DNA from: Caldilineaceae bacterium
Lineage (GTDB): Bacteria > Chloroflexota > Anaerolineae > Caldilineales > Caldilineaceae
Assembly: GCA_026708085.1 (NCBI GenBank)
Contig: JAPOVP010000173.1
Location: 1 to 61,323, forward strand
Reading direction: 5' to 3'
DNA: 61,323 nucleotides
Numbering within the stretch: position 1 is the stretch's first letter; each line of letters starts with the position of its first letter. The notes under the pieces were generated by a model, which saw only the letters and a program-made list of their open reading frames with translations, did no database searches and had not been told where the DNA came from. Both the position numbers and the translations under genes were made by a program. Positions 7,891 to 16,888 of this stretch are shown piece after piece.

Positions 7891-7996
7891 TATGTAGCCT
7901 AGGTAGCCAGTACAGGATCACCACGACCAGCAATCAACACGCGCCCACGAAAGACAAGGTCCGTCCGTGCTGCCAGCACGGGGTGGCTGGGGCCGT

Positions 7997-10375
7997 TTAC
8001 TCCCCCCGCCCCGCCTCAATCACCCGCGCCACCAGCCCGCCCGCCTGCATCGGCCCCGTCAAGTCCTCGTTCTCAAGCGCCGCCGGCGCCGCCCACAGCA
8101 TCATATTCTGATAATAGTCCGCGCCGAACGCGCGCTGGCCTGTGTCCGCGTCGCCGCGCACCGTATTGGGCGCGTCCCAGGTATAGCCCCAGCGGCAGCT
8201 GATGTTGTGCAGGCAGCGCTGCAGCAGATCGCGGCCGAAGTCCTGCTGCCCGTTGTACATGTACGTCATCGCCAGCATGTACAGCTCCGGCGGGAAATAG
8301 CTGAAGGTGCCGTAGCCCCCCACCTTGGCCGGCTCGCCCTCCGCCGTGGCATAGTTGACCGCGCCCGACTGGCTCAGCGCGCAGTTGTTCTCCGCCACCG
8401 TCTGCAGCGTCCGCTCCACACGCGCCGCCGGGAACGCGCCCGCGACCCCGTGCCAGTCCGTCACCCACTGCCCGTCCAGCTGGTAGCCGAAGATCAGGTC
8501 GGACTTCTGCCCCGTCTCCGGCTCGTTGAAGTTCAGGTAGTATTCGCCCGCCCACAGATGCTCCTCCAGCGCCGCCGCGCCCGCTTCCAGCCAGGCGTCG
8601 CAGCGGGCGCGATAGGCGTCGTCCCCCATCGCCTCCGCCATCCGCCGCATGATCTGCACCTGCGCCATGCGCACGCCGCCGGCATGGGTCACATAGCCCT
8701 TCCAGCCCGGCTCCGGCGCCTCGAACCACTCCGTATCGCCCAGCCCGTGCGAGTCGGTGCCCGGCGTCGGCATCGCCATCACCTGCGCCAGCCCGTAGGC
8801 AGGACGCAGATTCATCGAAAAGTCGTTGCAGCGCTTGAGCGAGTCCCAGAACTCGGCCAGCGCCGCGTCGTCGCCCGACACCTGCCAGTAGCGGTCGACC
8901 ATGATGACGTAGCAGGCCCCGTTCAGCACGGTCTGGTAGCCCACGTCCGGCGCGCTCAGGCCGTAGCCGGGGCGGTTTGCCTCCACCGTCGCCGTAATGC
9001 CGCCGAAGATCCACGGCGGCCGCCCGTCCGCATACTGGTACGCCTTGTAGCCCCGCAGCGTCGACAGCGCCGCCTCCGGGAAGAAGTAGACCAGCGGGAT
9101 GTTGCCGTAAAAGCTGCACGGCAGACACTCGATCTGCGGGCAGCCGCGCGGGCACTCGTTGAGCCCGAACAGCCCGTCCTCCTCCCCGCACCACGCCCCG
9201 ATTGGCGGCTGTGCCTGGCCCCAGATGCTGCACTCCGGGATCAGATGCAAATTGTTGATCAGCGCGTCCGCCAGCCAGCCCGGCACCTCCTCCGCGCCGT
9301 ACAGCGCCTCCTGCCACGCGATCACCCGCCGCAAAAGCTGCTCGTGGTTGCCGGCCAGAAACCGCGCCGTAGACACCGCGTCCGCATAGTGCCGCGCGTA
9401 CATATGCGTGAACAGCTCCGTCTCCTCGTGCGCGGGCGCGCCCCCCGCGCGCCAGTGCGGCGCATGCCAGGCCAGTACCACGCGCACCGTCCGGCTCTCA
9501 CCCGCGGCCAGGTCGAACGGGATTCCCAGCGATGCGCCGCTGTCCTCCAGCGAAGGCGCCGGCAGCCCGTCACCGATTCGGCCCCACGCTTCCCTGTCCG
9601 CATTGAGCGCGCCCCCGTCACTTACTGCCGCATCCCCGTCCACAACAGCCAGCACATAGGCCATCTCCCAGGCATCGCCCTGCCGCCCGCTCTCCACCAG
9701 CACACCCTGCAGCGGGCCCGTCAGCGGCCGCCGCTGCACCCCCTCCTGCGGTCCGAAGCCGGGAAAGTTGAACGCCAGCCTTCCGCTCTGTGCAACCTCT
9801 CCCGGGTTGCGCAGGTGGATCTCAAACACCGCGCCCGGCGCCATCGAGACCACTGTATCCCCGGGGATGAACGGCGACCACGCCCGCACGCCCACCTTGA
9901 CCGGCGCCGCGCACGCGAACTCCATGTCCAGAATTGGATAATGCCCCCAGTAGTCGATCGAGTCGGCGATCGCCGCGCCCGCCAGGCCGATCTCGTCATA
10001 CAGCGGCGCGTAGTCGGTCGGCGGAAAGGTCACCGCGCTCTGGCTTGGCTGCGGCGTGTCCCGCTTGCCCAGCGTGTCCGAAACCAATATCCACGCGCCT
10101 TCTGCGCTGTCTTCGCCGCGGCAGGCAATCCCCAGCATCGGCAAATTCAGCAGCGCCCGCGGCTCCACCAGGTGGTTGAAGATCGTGCTGTAGCCGAACA
10201 TCCCGTTCGGTTCCACGTCGATACAGCCGGTATCCAGCCCGCCCAGCGGCATGCCGCACGTGGGCCTCGGCTCCCCGCGATAGACGATGCCGGTGACGGG
10301 CTCCGTGTAGCCGGCCGCCTCAAAGCTGTGCCAGCGGGCATGGAGCAGGTGTGGGGGAAAGAGTCGGTCACTCAT
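7997..10375 (-). CDS. GH116-like (beta-glucosylceramidase/GBA2-type) glycoside hydrolase
   Basis: A 792-residue protein with the two-domain plan of GH116. The N-terminal beta-sandwich begins with the glycine-rich CGMPLGGLDTGCIDVEPNG (near residue 40). An alpha-barrel follows from about residue 350 (CPQIECLPCSFYGNI, ALSTLRGYKAYQY), ending QRAFGADYYQNMMLWAAP. GH116 enzymes remove glucose, xylose or GlcNAc from beta-glycosides, in eukaryotes from glucosylceramide. The Glu of QIECLP is the likely nucleophile; the usual acid/base Asp region is not clearly matched (FEAPEPGWKGYVTHAG). No signal peptide is seen, so it is probably cytoplasmic. The start follows GGAGAGCCCG. It lies downstream of the SDR gene, about 180 bp away. 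Confidence 0.75.
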   Translation of the reverse strand: MSDRLFPPHLLHARWHSFEAAGYTEPVTGIVYRGEPRPTCGMPLGGLDTGCIDVEPNGMFGYSTIFNHLVEPRALLNLPMLGIACRGEDSAEGAWILVSDTLGKRDTPQPSQSAVTFPPTDYAPLYDEIGLAGAAIADSIDYWGHYPILDMEFACAAPVKVGVRAWSPFIPGDTVVSMAPGAVFEIHLRNPGEVAQSGRLAFNFPGFGPQEGVQRRPLTGPLQGVLVESGRQGDAWEMAYVLAVVDGDAAVSDGGALNADREAWGRIGDGLPAPSLEDSGASLGIPFDLAAGESRTVRVVLAWHAPHWRAGGAPAHEETELFTHMYARHYADAVSTARFLAGNHEQLLRRVIAWQEALYGAEEVPGWLADALINNLHLIPECSIWGQAQPPIGAWCGEEDGLFGLNECPRGCPQIECLPCSFYGNIPLVYFFPEAALSTLRGYKAYQYADGRPPWIFGGITATVEANRPGYGLSAPDVGYQTVLNGACYVIMVDRYWQVSGDDAALAEFWDSLKRCNDFSMNLRPAYGLAQVMAMPTPGTDSHGLGDTEWFEAPEPGWKGYVTHAGGVRMAQVQIMRRMAEAMGDDAYRARCDAWLEAGAAALEEHLWAGEYYLNFNEPETGQKSDLIFGYQLDGQWVTDWHGVAGAFPAARVERTLQTVAENNCALSQSGAVNYATAEGEPAKVGGYGTFSYFPPELYMLAMTYMYNGQQDFGRDLLQRCLHNISCRWGYTWDAPNTVRGDADTGQRAFGADYYQNMMLWAAPAALENEDLTGPMQAGGLVARVIEAGRGE

Positions 10376-10445
10376 CGGGCTCTCCTCAGCGCTTTGGGCC
10401 AGTAATTTATCTGCGTCAATAACAACTCAACTATAGTCAATCCGC

Positions 10446-10516
10446 GAGCATGAGCAAAGCGAGCGAAGGCGTCTCTCACGCCTCACTCTTCTCTACTCTC
10501 TCCTCGTTTTTGGGGT
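10446..10516 (+). repeat. Purine/pyrimidine intergenic repeat, copy 3
   Basis: AGCAAAGCGAGCGAAGG is followed by a pyrimidine tract ending CTCTCCTCGTTTTTGGGG and a GGTCGGG resembling the first bases of the long repeat. It lies between the GH116-like and SDR genes. Its T-run after the Y-arm could give rho-independent termination on the plus strand only. Confidence 0.6.
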
Positions 10517-10551
10517 GGTCGGGATGTACGGCGATGCGGCCGGGGCTTTGT

Positions 10552-11334
10552 TTACGTCAGCAGCCGCTCCATCAACTGAAAAAGACTGTTCTGAAACCCG
10601 CCGTCAATGACCAGCGAATGGCCGGTGATCGCGGCGGCGTCATCCGATGCCAGAAAAACGGCCGCGGCCGCAACCTCCTCCGGCTGGACAAAGCGGTTCA
10701 GGGGGATCGTCTGCTCCCGTTTGGCGCGCATCTCCGCCGTCGGGTAGGAGTAGTCGGTCATCTCCGTCTCGGTCGTGCCGGGAAGGATTGTGTTTACGCG
10801 GATGTTGCGGTCGGCCCACTCCACCGCCATCACCTTGGATAACATGGCGACCGCCGCCTTGCTGGGGCCGTACGCCCCCCGGTTGTAGTGCGCCGCGAGG
10901 CCGGAAACCGAACCGATGTTGATGATGTTGCCGCCGCCCTGCCCAATCATAACCCGGGCCGCGGCCTGGCTGCACAGGAAGGTGCCCTTCAGATTGGTGT
11001 CGATCACCCGGTCCCAGTCCTCCTCGCTCAGCTCCTCCATCGCCGACCTCAACGTGATGCCGGCGACATTGGCCAGAATATCGATCCGTCCCAGTGTTTC
11101 GACGGCTGAAGTCATCAATTGCTCCACCTGGGAGCGGTTCGAGACATCTGCCCTGCCGGTCAACGCCCTCCCCCCCAGGGCCTCAATCTCGCCCTGTACC
11201 AGGCGCGCTTTCTCGGCGGAGGCATGGTAACCAACCACCACGTCCGCGCCCTCACGGGCGAACGCAAGACTGATCGCCTTGCCGATCCCGCGCGAGCCTC
11301 CGGTAACCACCGCGACCTTGTTCGCTAAACGCAT
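10552..11334 (-). CDS. SDR-family oxidoreductase (3-oxoacyl reductase/sugar dehydrogenase type)
   Basis: A 260-residue classical short-chain dehydrogenase. The motifs are the NAD(P)-binding VVTGGSRGIGKA, the stabilising NVAG, a catalytic Ser in GSVSGL and the YGPSK Tyr-Lys pair. The end is ITGHSLVIDGGF. ATG 11334 is chosen because GGGGAAGG precedes it; a GTG four codons earlier is possible. It probably oxidises a sugar or hydroxy-acid intermediate made by neighbouring enzymes, though the substrate cannot be read from sequence. It is in line with the epimerase gene, 57 bp away. Confidence 0.93.
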   Translation of the reverse strand: MRLANKVAVVTGGSRGIGKAISLAFAREGADVVVGYHASAEKARLVQGEIEALGGRALTGRADVSNRSQVEQLMTSAVETLGRIDILANVAGITLRSAMEELSEEDWDRVIDTNLKGTFLCSQAAARVMIGQGGGNIINIGSVSGLAAHYNRGAYGPSKAAVAMLSKVMAVEWADRNIRVNTILPGTTETEMTDYSYPTAEMRAKREQTIPLNRFVQPEEVAAAAVFLASDDAAAITGHSLVIDGGFQNSLFQLMERLLT

Positions 11335-11391
11335 TGCCTTCCCCACCCTTACCGGGACAGTTGATCTGTTGAACGAGCCTGCCTCTCCTCT

Positions 11392-12321
11392 TCACACTCT
11401 CGCCGTGCCAGCGAGCGCTTCATCGATATGCCGCCGAATCACCTCCTCCAGCGGGGAAATCTCTACATTTAACTCACGCTCGATGCGCCGGGTCGACCAG
11501 TTGAAAATATTGGGCTGATCGGGCGCCGATTCGTCAAACGTGACCTTGGCATCGGGCAGCTGCGCCTGGATGGCGTCGGCCCACTCCTGCGCCGTGATCG
11601 CATAGGCCAACGAGTTGTAGACCGCGTAGTTCAGCGCCTCCTGCAGACAGAGCTTGGCAAAAAGATCCGCCGTATCGTCCACGTGAATGATGAGCAGCCT
11701 CTGGTCGCGGCGTGAGGGAACTGTGAACGGGTTGCCCGCGGCCAGTTCGTCGATACACTTGCTCTGCCAGGCAGAGAAGCCCTTCGTCCGCCCGGGCGCG
11801 GCCACGTTGGCGATGCGCAATCCGGGGATCTGCATCCCGTAGCGCTCCATGTATTTGGCCGCCATGAACTCATTCCACAGTTTGTGCGCCATGTAGACGG
11901 TAACGGGGTAGCAGTGATCATCCTCCGTAACCGGGCGGTCGCCAAAAGAGTCCTGCAGACCGTAGACGGCGATGGTCGAGGCGTAAACGACGCGCCGAAT
12001 ACCCATCAGCCGCGCCGCCTCGAACACGTTGTTCATGCCCATCTGGTTGACCCGCATCGCCAGCTGCAGCTTCTCCTCGGACTCCGGCGGCAGGATATAA
12101 GCGAGATTGACGATTCTTTCTACGTCGTACTGCCGGATCGCGGCGATGATGTCCTCGAAACGGGTAACGTCTGCCACGACGATCTCCACGTTGTCGAGGT
12201 TGGCCACCGCGCTGTAATCGGGATAGAGATCGAAGCAGATCACGCGCTGGCCCAGGCTGTGCAGACGCCTGGTCAACCGTGAGCCGATCAGCCCGGTTCC
12301 GCCTAAAATCAGAATGGACAC
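11392..12321 (-). CDS. NAD-dependent epimerase/dehydratase (extended SDR)
   Basis: A 309-residue extended SDR of the nucleotide-sugar epimerase/sugar-acid dehydrogenase type. It has the N-terminal ILGGTGLIGSRL, VNLAYILPP, an active-site Ser-Thr in VVYASTIAVYG, the Tyr-Lys pair in YMAHK, and an IIHVDDTADLF segment typical of the C-terminal half. The start is GTG 12321 after GGGAA. It lies 39 bp downstream of the DRE-TIM gene in the same operon. It may act on a free sugar or uronate rather than a nucleotide sugar; this is inferred from context only. Confidence 0.92.
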   Translation of the reverse strand: MSILILGGTGLIGSRLTRRLHSLGQRVICFDLYPDYSAVANLDNVEIVVADVTRFEDIIAAIRQYDVERIVNLAYILPPESEEKLQLAMRVNQMGMNNVFEAARLMGIRRVVYASTIAVYGLQDSFGDRPVTEDDHCYPVTVYMAHKLWNEFMAAKYMERYGMQIPGLRIANVAAPGRTKGFSAWQSKCIDELAAGNPFTVPSRRDQRLLIIHVDDTADLFAKLCLQEALNYAVYNSLAYAITAQEWADAIQAQLPDAKVTFDESAPDQPNIFNWSTRRIERELNVEISPLEEVIRRHIDEALAGTARV

Positions 12322-12359
12322 AATAGTTCCCTGATATAGGGTTGCTTGTTCATGGCCCG

Positions 12360-13607
12360 TTACGCAAGCACGGTGCGCGCCAGCTCGTCGAACTCCTCCA
12401 GCGTGAGGGACGGCTGCGTCTGCAAGCGCTCCCGCAGCTTGTCCAGGATCAGTTCAACGTCGCGTGAATTGTAGCGATACCCGGTCACGTCCAACCGGGC
12501 GCGCACCGCTTCGCCGTGGAGAGTCGTGCTGCCGAAGACGACCGTCCGCTCCTGCCCGATCACGTGCGGGTGGACGCCCTCCATCGCTTCCCACAGCCCC
12601 TTGACGATGCAGTAGACATGAAGCTCAGCCTCGTGAATGTAGGCGTTTTCGCCCACCAGCGGCTTATTGATCTGGCGCCTGAAACCGGTAACCTCTTCGA
12701 CGAACCTGGACAACTCTGTCAGCTTCTCCAGGCGGATACCGGTGGAAAGGCCATAGTGCGTCTCCAGGGCGACTACGACCTCCTCCAGCTTGGTGAGGCC
12801 GCCTTTGTCACCGAGACCGTTGACGACCAGGTCCGCCGCTTCCGCGCCCGCGCCCACCGCGGTCAGCACATTGGCCGTGCCCAAACCGAGATCGTCATGG
12901 CAGTGGATCATCAGCGGCACGTCGACCAGATCGCGTATCTTGCGCACAAGATGTTGCACGCCCGGCGGGCATCCGTAGCCGTCTTCATAGAGAATCAGCA
13001 GGTCGATGCCGGCCCGTGCCGTAACCGAGTAGAACTCCTGCAGAATCTCCCACGGCGTGCGCGATACGTCGGGATGACCGTAGGCCACGCGCAGGCCGCA
13101 GCGCTTTGCATACTCGATCACTTCAACCGTGCGCGGGATCAGCGCCTCCCTCGCCGGGCCGAGCTCCATGACCTGCTCGTCCGACGCCCAGATGAGGATC
13201 GGATGCTGGAGAACGTCGACCTGCGCCACTTCAAGCTCCTGGCATCGGTCCACGTCCCTCCGCCAGTCCGCGGACCAGACGCGGGCAAAGCCGGTGATCG
13301 CCAGTTCCGGGATTTCTTGCCTGATCAGTTTGGCCGTCTCGTAGTGCCCCTGCTGCGCGCCGACATAGCCGATATCAACCTGTTGCACGCCGGCCTCGTA
13401 CAGCTTCTCGGCGATCCGCACTTTGTCTCGCGTCGTCATCGACAGTCCGGGCGTCTCCTCGCCCTCGCGGATCGTAGTGTCGCGCACATAGAAGCGGGCG
13501 GGCAGATCGAGCGTGCCGCGCACCTCCTCGGTGTGCATGTAGCGGTCCAGGCACCACTTGTCGGGCATGTAGTAAGGCCCGAACTCCGGCCTTGATTTGC
13601 TGGACAT
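12360..13607 (-). CDS. DRE-TIM metallolyase family protein (isopropylmalate/homocitrate synthase-HMG-CoA lyase superfamily)
   Basis: A TIM-barrel enzyme of about 415 residues that forms or breaks C-C bonds next to a carboxylate using a divalent metal. Visible features are RDTTIREGEETPG near the N-terminus (the family DxTxRDG box, with Glu where Asp is usual), MIHCHDDLGLGTAN carrying the metal-binding His pair, and GLGDKGGLTKLEEV. It lacks the C-terminal regulatory domain of leucine-pathway LeuA. The start is uncertain: ATG 13607 has GGAG 12 nt upstream, while ATG 13625 and TTG 13634 are alternatives. Its place in a sugar/lipid catabolic operon argues against a leucine-synthesis role. Confidence 0.85.
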   Translation of the reverse strand: MSSKSRPEFGPYYMPDKWCLDRYMHTEEVRGTLDLPARFYVRDTTIREGEETPGLSMTTRDKVRIAEKLYEAGVQQVDIGYVGAQQGHYETAKLIRQEIPELAITGFARVWSADWRRDVDRCQELEVAQVDVLQHPILIWASDEQVMELGPAREALIPRTVEVIEYAKRCGLRVAYGHPDVSRTPWEILQEFYSVTARAGIDLLILYEDGYGCPPGVQHLVRKIRDLVDVPLMIHCHDDLGLGTANVLTAVGAGAEAADLVVNGLGDKGGLTKLEEVVVALETHYGLSTGIRLEKLTELSRFVEEVTGFRRQINKPLVGENAYIHEAELHVYCIVKGLWEAMEGVHPHVIGQERTVVFGSTTLHGEAVRARLDVTGYRYNSRDVELILDKLRERLQTQPSLTLEEFDELARTVLA

Positions 13608-13693
13608 TGCGGGTTCATTCTCCATTATTGGCAAATGGGTGTTTGAAAAGGCGTGCTTGAATGTGCGGGTAGACGCTCTACAACCGGGCGCCT

Positions 13694-14938
13694 CTATCGC
13701 GAGAGTTCGTCCAGAAGTCGTGTGATCCCCTCATGGATCAACCGTTCAGCCTGCGGCTGCGGCGGCAGCCAGGGCCGGTTCCGTGTCGGATAGCCCCATG
13801 ACTCGTAGCCGCCGGCGGGACCCAACTCATAGTCTTCTGCGGTCGCCACGTATCCTGTTATCCCGTTGGTGTGGCTGAAGACAAACGTCTGCCCGAAGGG
13901 CGACACCGCGTCTGCGTACAGCTGGTACTCGGCAAACATCTCGGCAGTAAATGTAAGGAAACACAGCGCGTCGCCGACGGCCAGCGCTCGCATCGAAAGC
14001 GGATGAAACTGCCGCTCACCGCTCTCGGCAACCGCCAGCAGCTCGCGAAAACGCGTGCTGTCCGGGTCCTCTGCCAGCGCCGCCGTGCATTCGGCTGCTG
14101 TCGGCGGCTCTTCCAGTGGAAGGGACAAATCGAGCGAGCGCGCTTTGAACGCGTCAGGCGCAACCGGGCGCGCGCCGGCCAGCGCCTGTTTGACGGCAAA
14201 TGCCAGCGAGAGTCCGGCGGCATCACACGCGCCGAAACCGCCGCGCAAGGGATGGCCGTTGATGTCGCCGCAACAGGCTTGCGCGAACATGAACACGCCC
14301 TCCGGCTCACCTTCTCTTGCCAGCAGGTCGCGCAGATGCCTGACCGCGTAGCCCGGAAAGTCCGGCCCGATCTCCTCGCTCAGCCAGTGGACGATCACGG
14401 GATGGGCGGCGTGCGAGAAGAGGACCGCAATCCGCCTGCCGTCCGCATCCTTCGCCTCAAGAACGTCCACCCACGGCACAATCGCGCCGTCGGGATTCGG
14501 CGCCATCACGATTTCGCCGTCCTGCATCAGGCGCCGGTTGTAGCCGATCTGCACAGGCGCGCGGCCCGCGTTCAGCACGCAAGGCCGGAGGTCATCATTG
14601 GCGCGCTTCACCAGCCCGGCGATGCAGTCGGACAGCCACTCGCCCGCCTCAGGCGTCATTTCGCGCCCGTCAACGCCCGGCGCATTGTGCGTCTGGGTTG
14701 AGGTGATGATGATATTGCCGCTTGGGATATCCGTCGTCCGCTCGATGCGCTGCAGAAGGTCGTCTGCATACTCGACGCTGAACGTCCCCATGTCTGTGGC
14801 AACGATGACGAGCCGGTCGCCATCCGCGCCAAGAACCAGTGCGCGCGCAAACAGGTCATCGTAGACGACCGGCCTGTCCTTGACGCGCGTAATGACCGCT
14901 TCGGCCGCGCCGGCCAGCATGGAAGGGGCGTGCTTCAT
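13694..14938 (-). CDS. Neutral/alkaline ceramidase-like N-terminal domain protein
   Basis: A 414-residue protein matching the N-terminal catalytic part of neutral ceramidases. It has STQTHNAPGVDGRE (compare the THTHSGPG zinc/active-site box), YNRRLM, LFSHAAHPVIVHW and FAQACCGDINGHP. Neutral ceramidases hydrolyse the amide bond of ceramide using zinc, but many bacterial proteins of this length have unknown substrates and lack the C-terminal domain, as here. No signal peptide is seen. It starts with ATG 14938 after GGAGGTGAAACG and overlaps the preceding hydrolase stop by 4 bp, so the two are translationally coupled. Confidence 0.8.
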   Translation of the reverse strand: MKHAPSMLAGAAEAVITRVKDRPVVYDDLFARALVLGADGDRLVIVATDMGTFSVEYADDLLQRIERTTDIPSGNIIITSTQTHNAPGVDGREMTPEAGEWLSDCIAGLVKRANDDLRPCVLNAGRAPVQIGYNRRLMQDGEIVMAPNPDGAIVPWVDVLEAKDADGRRIAVLFSHAAHPVIVHWLSEEIGPDFPGYAVRHLRDLLAREGEPEGVFMFAQACCGDINGHPLRGGFGACDAAGLSLAFAVKQALAGARPVAPDAFKARSLDLSLPLEEPPTAAECTAALAEDPDSTRFRELLAVAESGERQFHPLSMRALAVGDALCFLTFTAEMFAEYQLYADAVSPFGQTFVFSHTNGITGYVATAEDYELGPAGGYESWGYPTRNRPWLPPQPQAERLIHEGITRLLDELSR

Positions 14939-16692
14939 CGTTTCACCTCCGGCAGCAGAAGATGCGACGGATACTCGGCGCAGTGGTAGATGGTCTGGTT
15001 GGCCGGCTGGCTCGGCAGGTCCTCACCGACCGGCGCGCCCGTGTTCGGATTCAGATCATAGGCCGGATACAGCGAAGAGGTCACCGCCAGCTGAAGGCAG
15101 TGACCCGGCTGAAAGGCCATCGAAGTTGCCATGAACTCAATTGTGTATTGGTACACGCGGCCCGGCGTGATGGGAGAGGGGGCCGGACTGTCAATCTTGT
15201 CTGCCCCGGCGCGGTACGAAGCGCGCATCACCGCCGAAGTCAACGGAATCGAGCTGCCGTCCGGCTGCAGATCGCACAGCAACGCCACCCAGTCCGTATC
15301 GACGCAGTCGCTGGCCGCGTACAGGGTGATGAAGGCCGTGCCGGTAATTTCCAGCTCCTCTGTCAGCGGCGCGCTGGTGTAGGTCAGCACGTCGGCGCGG
15401 CGCAGGGCGTAGCGATAGTCCATCGCCAGCACGTGGGAGTCCCTTATCGGATCGGGCGACTCCGCGTCTTCCACAGAGGGCACGGGGTCTTCGGGGTCGT
15501 ATACATACCGGTCGCCGGCCTCCTCTCCGGGCGGCGTCAAATCCAGCGTCCCGTGGCCGCTCCCCTGCTCCCCTTGCTTGCCGCTTTCGGGAAACAGATC
15601 CGCCGCCCCGCCGCTGTGGAGATAGAAGGCAACCTGCTCCATCCCGCGCACGGGCCACGCAGGCTCCTCCCGCCAGCGGTTGCGGCCCATGGTGAAAATC
15701 CTGACCTTGGCATCATCGGCTTGACCGTTCTCCTCGCCTTTCAGCCAGTAGTCGAACCAGCGCAAATGAACCGCCCTGATGTCCAGCACCGCCTCTTGCG
15801 TGAACGCCAGATCGCCCAGGCGCGGCTGCGGATTGGCCGACCCGGCATGGTCCCACGGACCAACGAGCAACCACTGTTTGTCGCCCCCGGGCGAGCGCGC
15901 CGCCATCCCGTTGTACATGTACATCTCGCCCCACTGGCAGTTGTCAAACCAGCCGGTGATGTGCAATGCGGGCAGGTCAACCAATTCAAAGTAGTCCTCG
16001 AACGACATCTGCTGCCAGTACTCGTCGTAGGTGTTGCGCTCGAGCCACGTGCGCCAATATGTGTTCGTGCGCCCGACCACCTTGTCGACATCCTTGAGCG
16101 GTCGCGTGCGGATCAGCTTGTTGAAGTTGTAAGGCGAGGCCACGCCCGGCTGATGCGAGGTCAGCGGCTCGAACGGGTAGTGCTGCATCGTGCGCCCGCC
16201 GGTCATGTTCAGCCAGCGGAACTGGAAAACGGGGAACTTCCCGTTCATATAGTTCTCATCGTGCATCCAACGCATGCCGCCGGTGACCGAAGTGACGACC
16301 GTGGTCAGGTGCGGCGGACGCTCACGCGCGGCCAGCCACTGCACGGTGCCGCCGTACGACCCGCCCATCATGCCGATCTTGCCGTTCGACCAGGGCTGTT
16401 CCGCGATCCACTCGATCGTGTCGTAGCCGTCCTTGCCCTCATTCACGCGCGGCTCGAAATGGCCTTCCGAATCGAAGCGCCCGCGTGCATCCTGAAGCAC
16501 CACCGCATACCCCCGCGCGCTGAAGAACTGGGCAGCCTCCACCATGCGGGGCGCGATGTTGTCATAGGGCGTGCGCGCCAGGATGACCGGGTAGGCTTCC
16601 GCCGCCGCCGGCAGGTAGATGTCGGTCGACAGTTTCACCCCGTCGCGCATCGGCACGGGCGTGTCCCACATAAAGCGAATGTCGTCTGTCAA
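14935..16692 (-). CDS. CocE/NonD-family (X-Pro dipeptidyl-peptidase-like, S15) hydrolase
   Basis: A serine hydrolase of about 585 residues with an alpha/beta-hydrolase core and C-terminal jelly roll. The oxyanion/nucleophile region is VVLQDARGRFDSEG ... GMMGGSYGGTVQW, with the catalytic Ser in GGSYGG near residue 112 and a likely catalytic His in GPWDHAG. Members cleave acyl esters, amides or N-terminal Xaa-Pro. A TTG start at 16692 is preferred because GAGGAG lies about 9 nt upstream; upstream codons as far as 16791 do not look like family sequence. It follows the MalG gene by about 200 bp and is coupled to the ceramidase-like gene. Confidence 0.88.
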   Translation of the reverse strand: MTDDIRFMWDTPVPMRDGVKLSTDIYLPAAAEAYPVILARTPYDNIAPRMVEAAQFFSARGYAVVLQDARGRFDSEGHFEPRVNEGKDGYDTIEWIAEQPWSNGKIGMMGGSYGGTVQWLAARERPPHLTTVVTSVTGGMRWMHDENYMNGKFPVFQFRWLNMTGGRTMQHYPFEPLTSHQPGVASPYNFNKLIRTRPLKDVDKVVGRTNTYWRTWLERNTYDEYWQQMSFEDYFELVDLPALHITGWFDNCQWGEMYMYNGMAARSPGGDKQWLLVGPWDHAGSANPQPRLGDLAFTQEAVLDIRAVHLRWFDYWLKGEENGQADDAKVRIFTMGRNRWREEPAWPVRGMEQVAFYLHSGGAADLFPESGKQGEQGSGHGTLDLTPPGEEAGDRYVYDPEDPVPSVEDAESPDPIRDSHVLAMDYRYALRRADVLTYTSAPLTEELEITGTAFITLYAASDCVDTDWVALLCDLQPDGSSIPLTSAVMRASYRAGADKIDSPAPSPITPGRVYQYTIEFMATSMAFQPGHCLQLAVTSSLYPAYDLNPNTGAPVGEDLPSQPANQTIYHCAEYPSHLLLPEVKR

Positions 16693-16888
16693 AACGCCCC
16701 GCTCCTCTGCTGGCAAATGTGCGCTGCGGGGAGAGCAAGGGGGATTCTCTCCCCGCACGCGGACACCGGCAATGCAATAACGGTACAACAATCAGAATGA
16801 GTCCCATGGGAAACGCGTATGCTCGGAATATCCGTCTCCGTCTGTGTGGATGATGACCGTTGGATAACCGGTGGGACCGCCGCGTCGA

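Noticed and set aside
7967..10405. An 812-codon forward ORF
   Set aside because: It is Arg/His/Leu-rich, opposite to the GH116-like gene, and has no family motifs. It is a shadow frame caused by high GC.
14962..16800. A 612-codon forward ORF
   Set aside because: It mirrors the CocE/NonD hydrolase gene and has biased composition and no recognisable domain.
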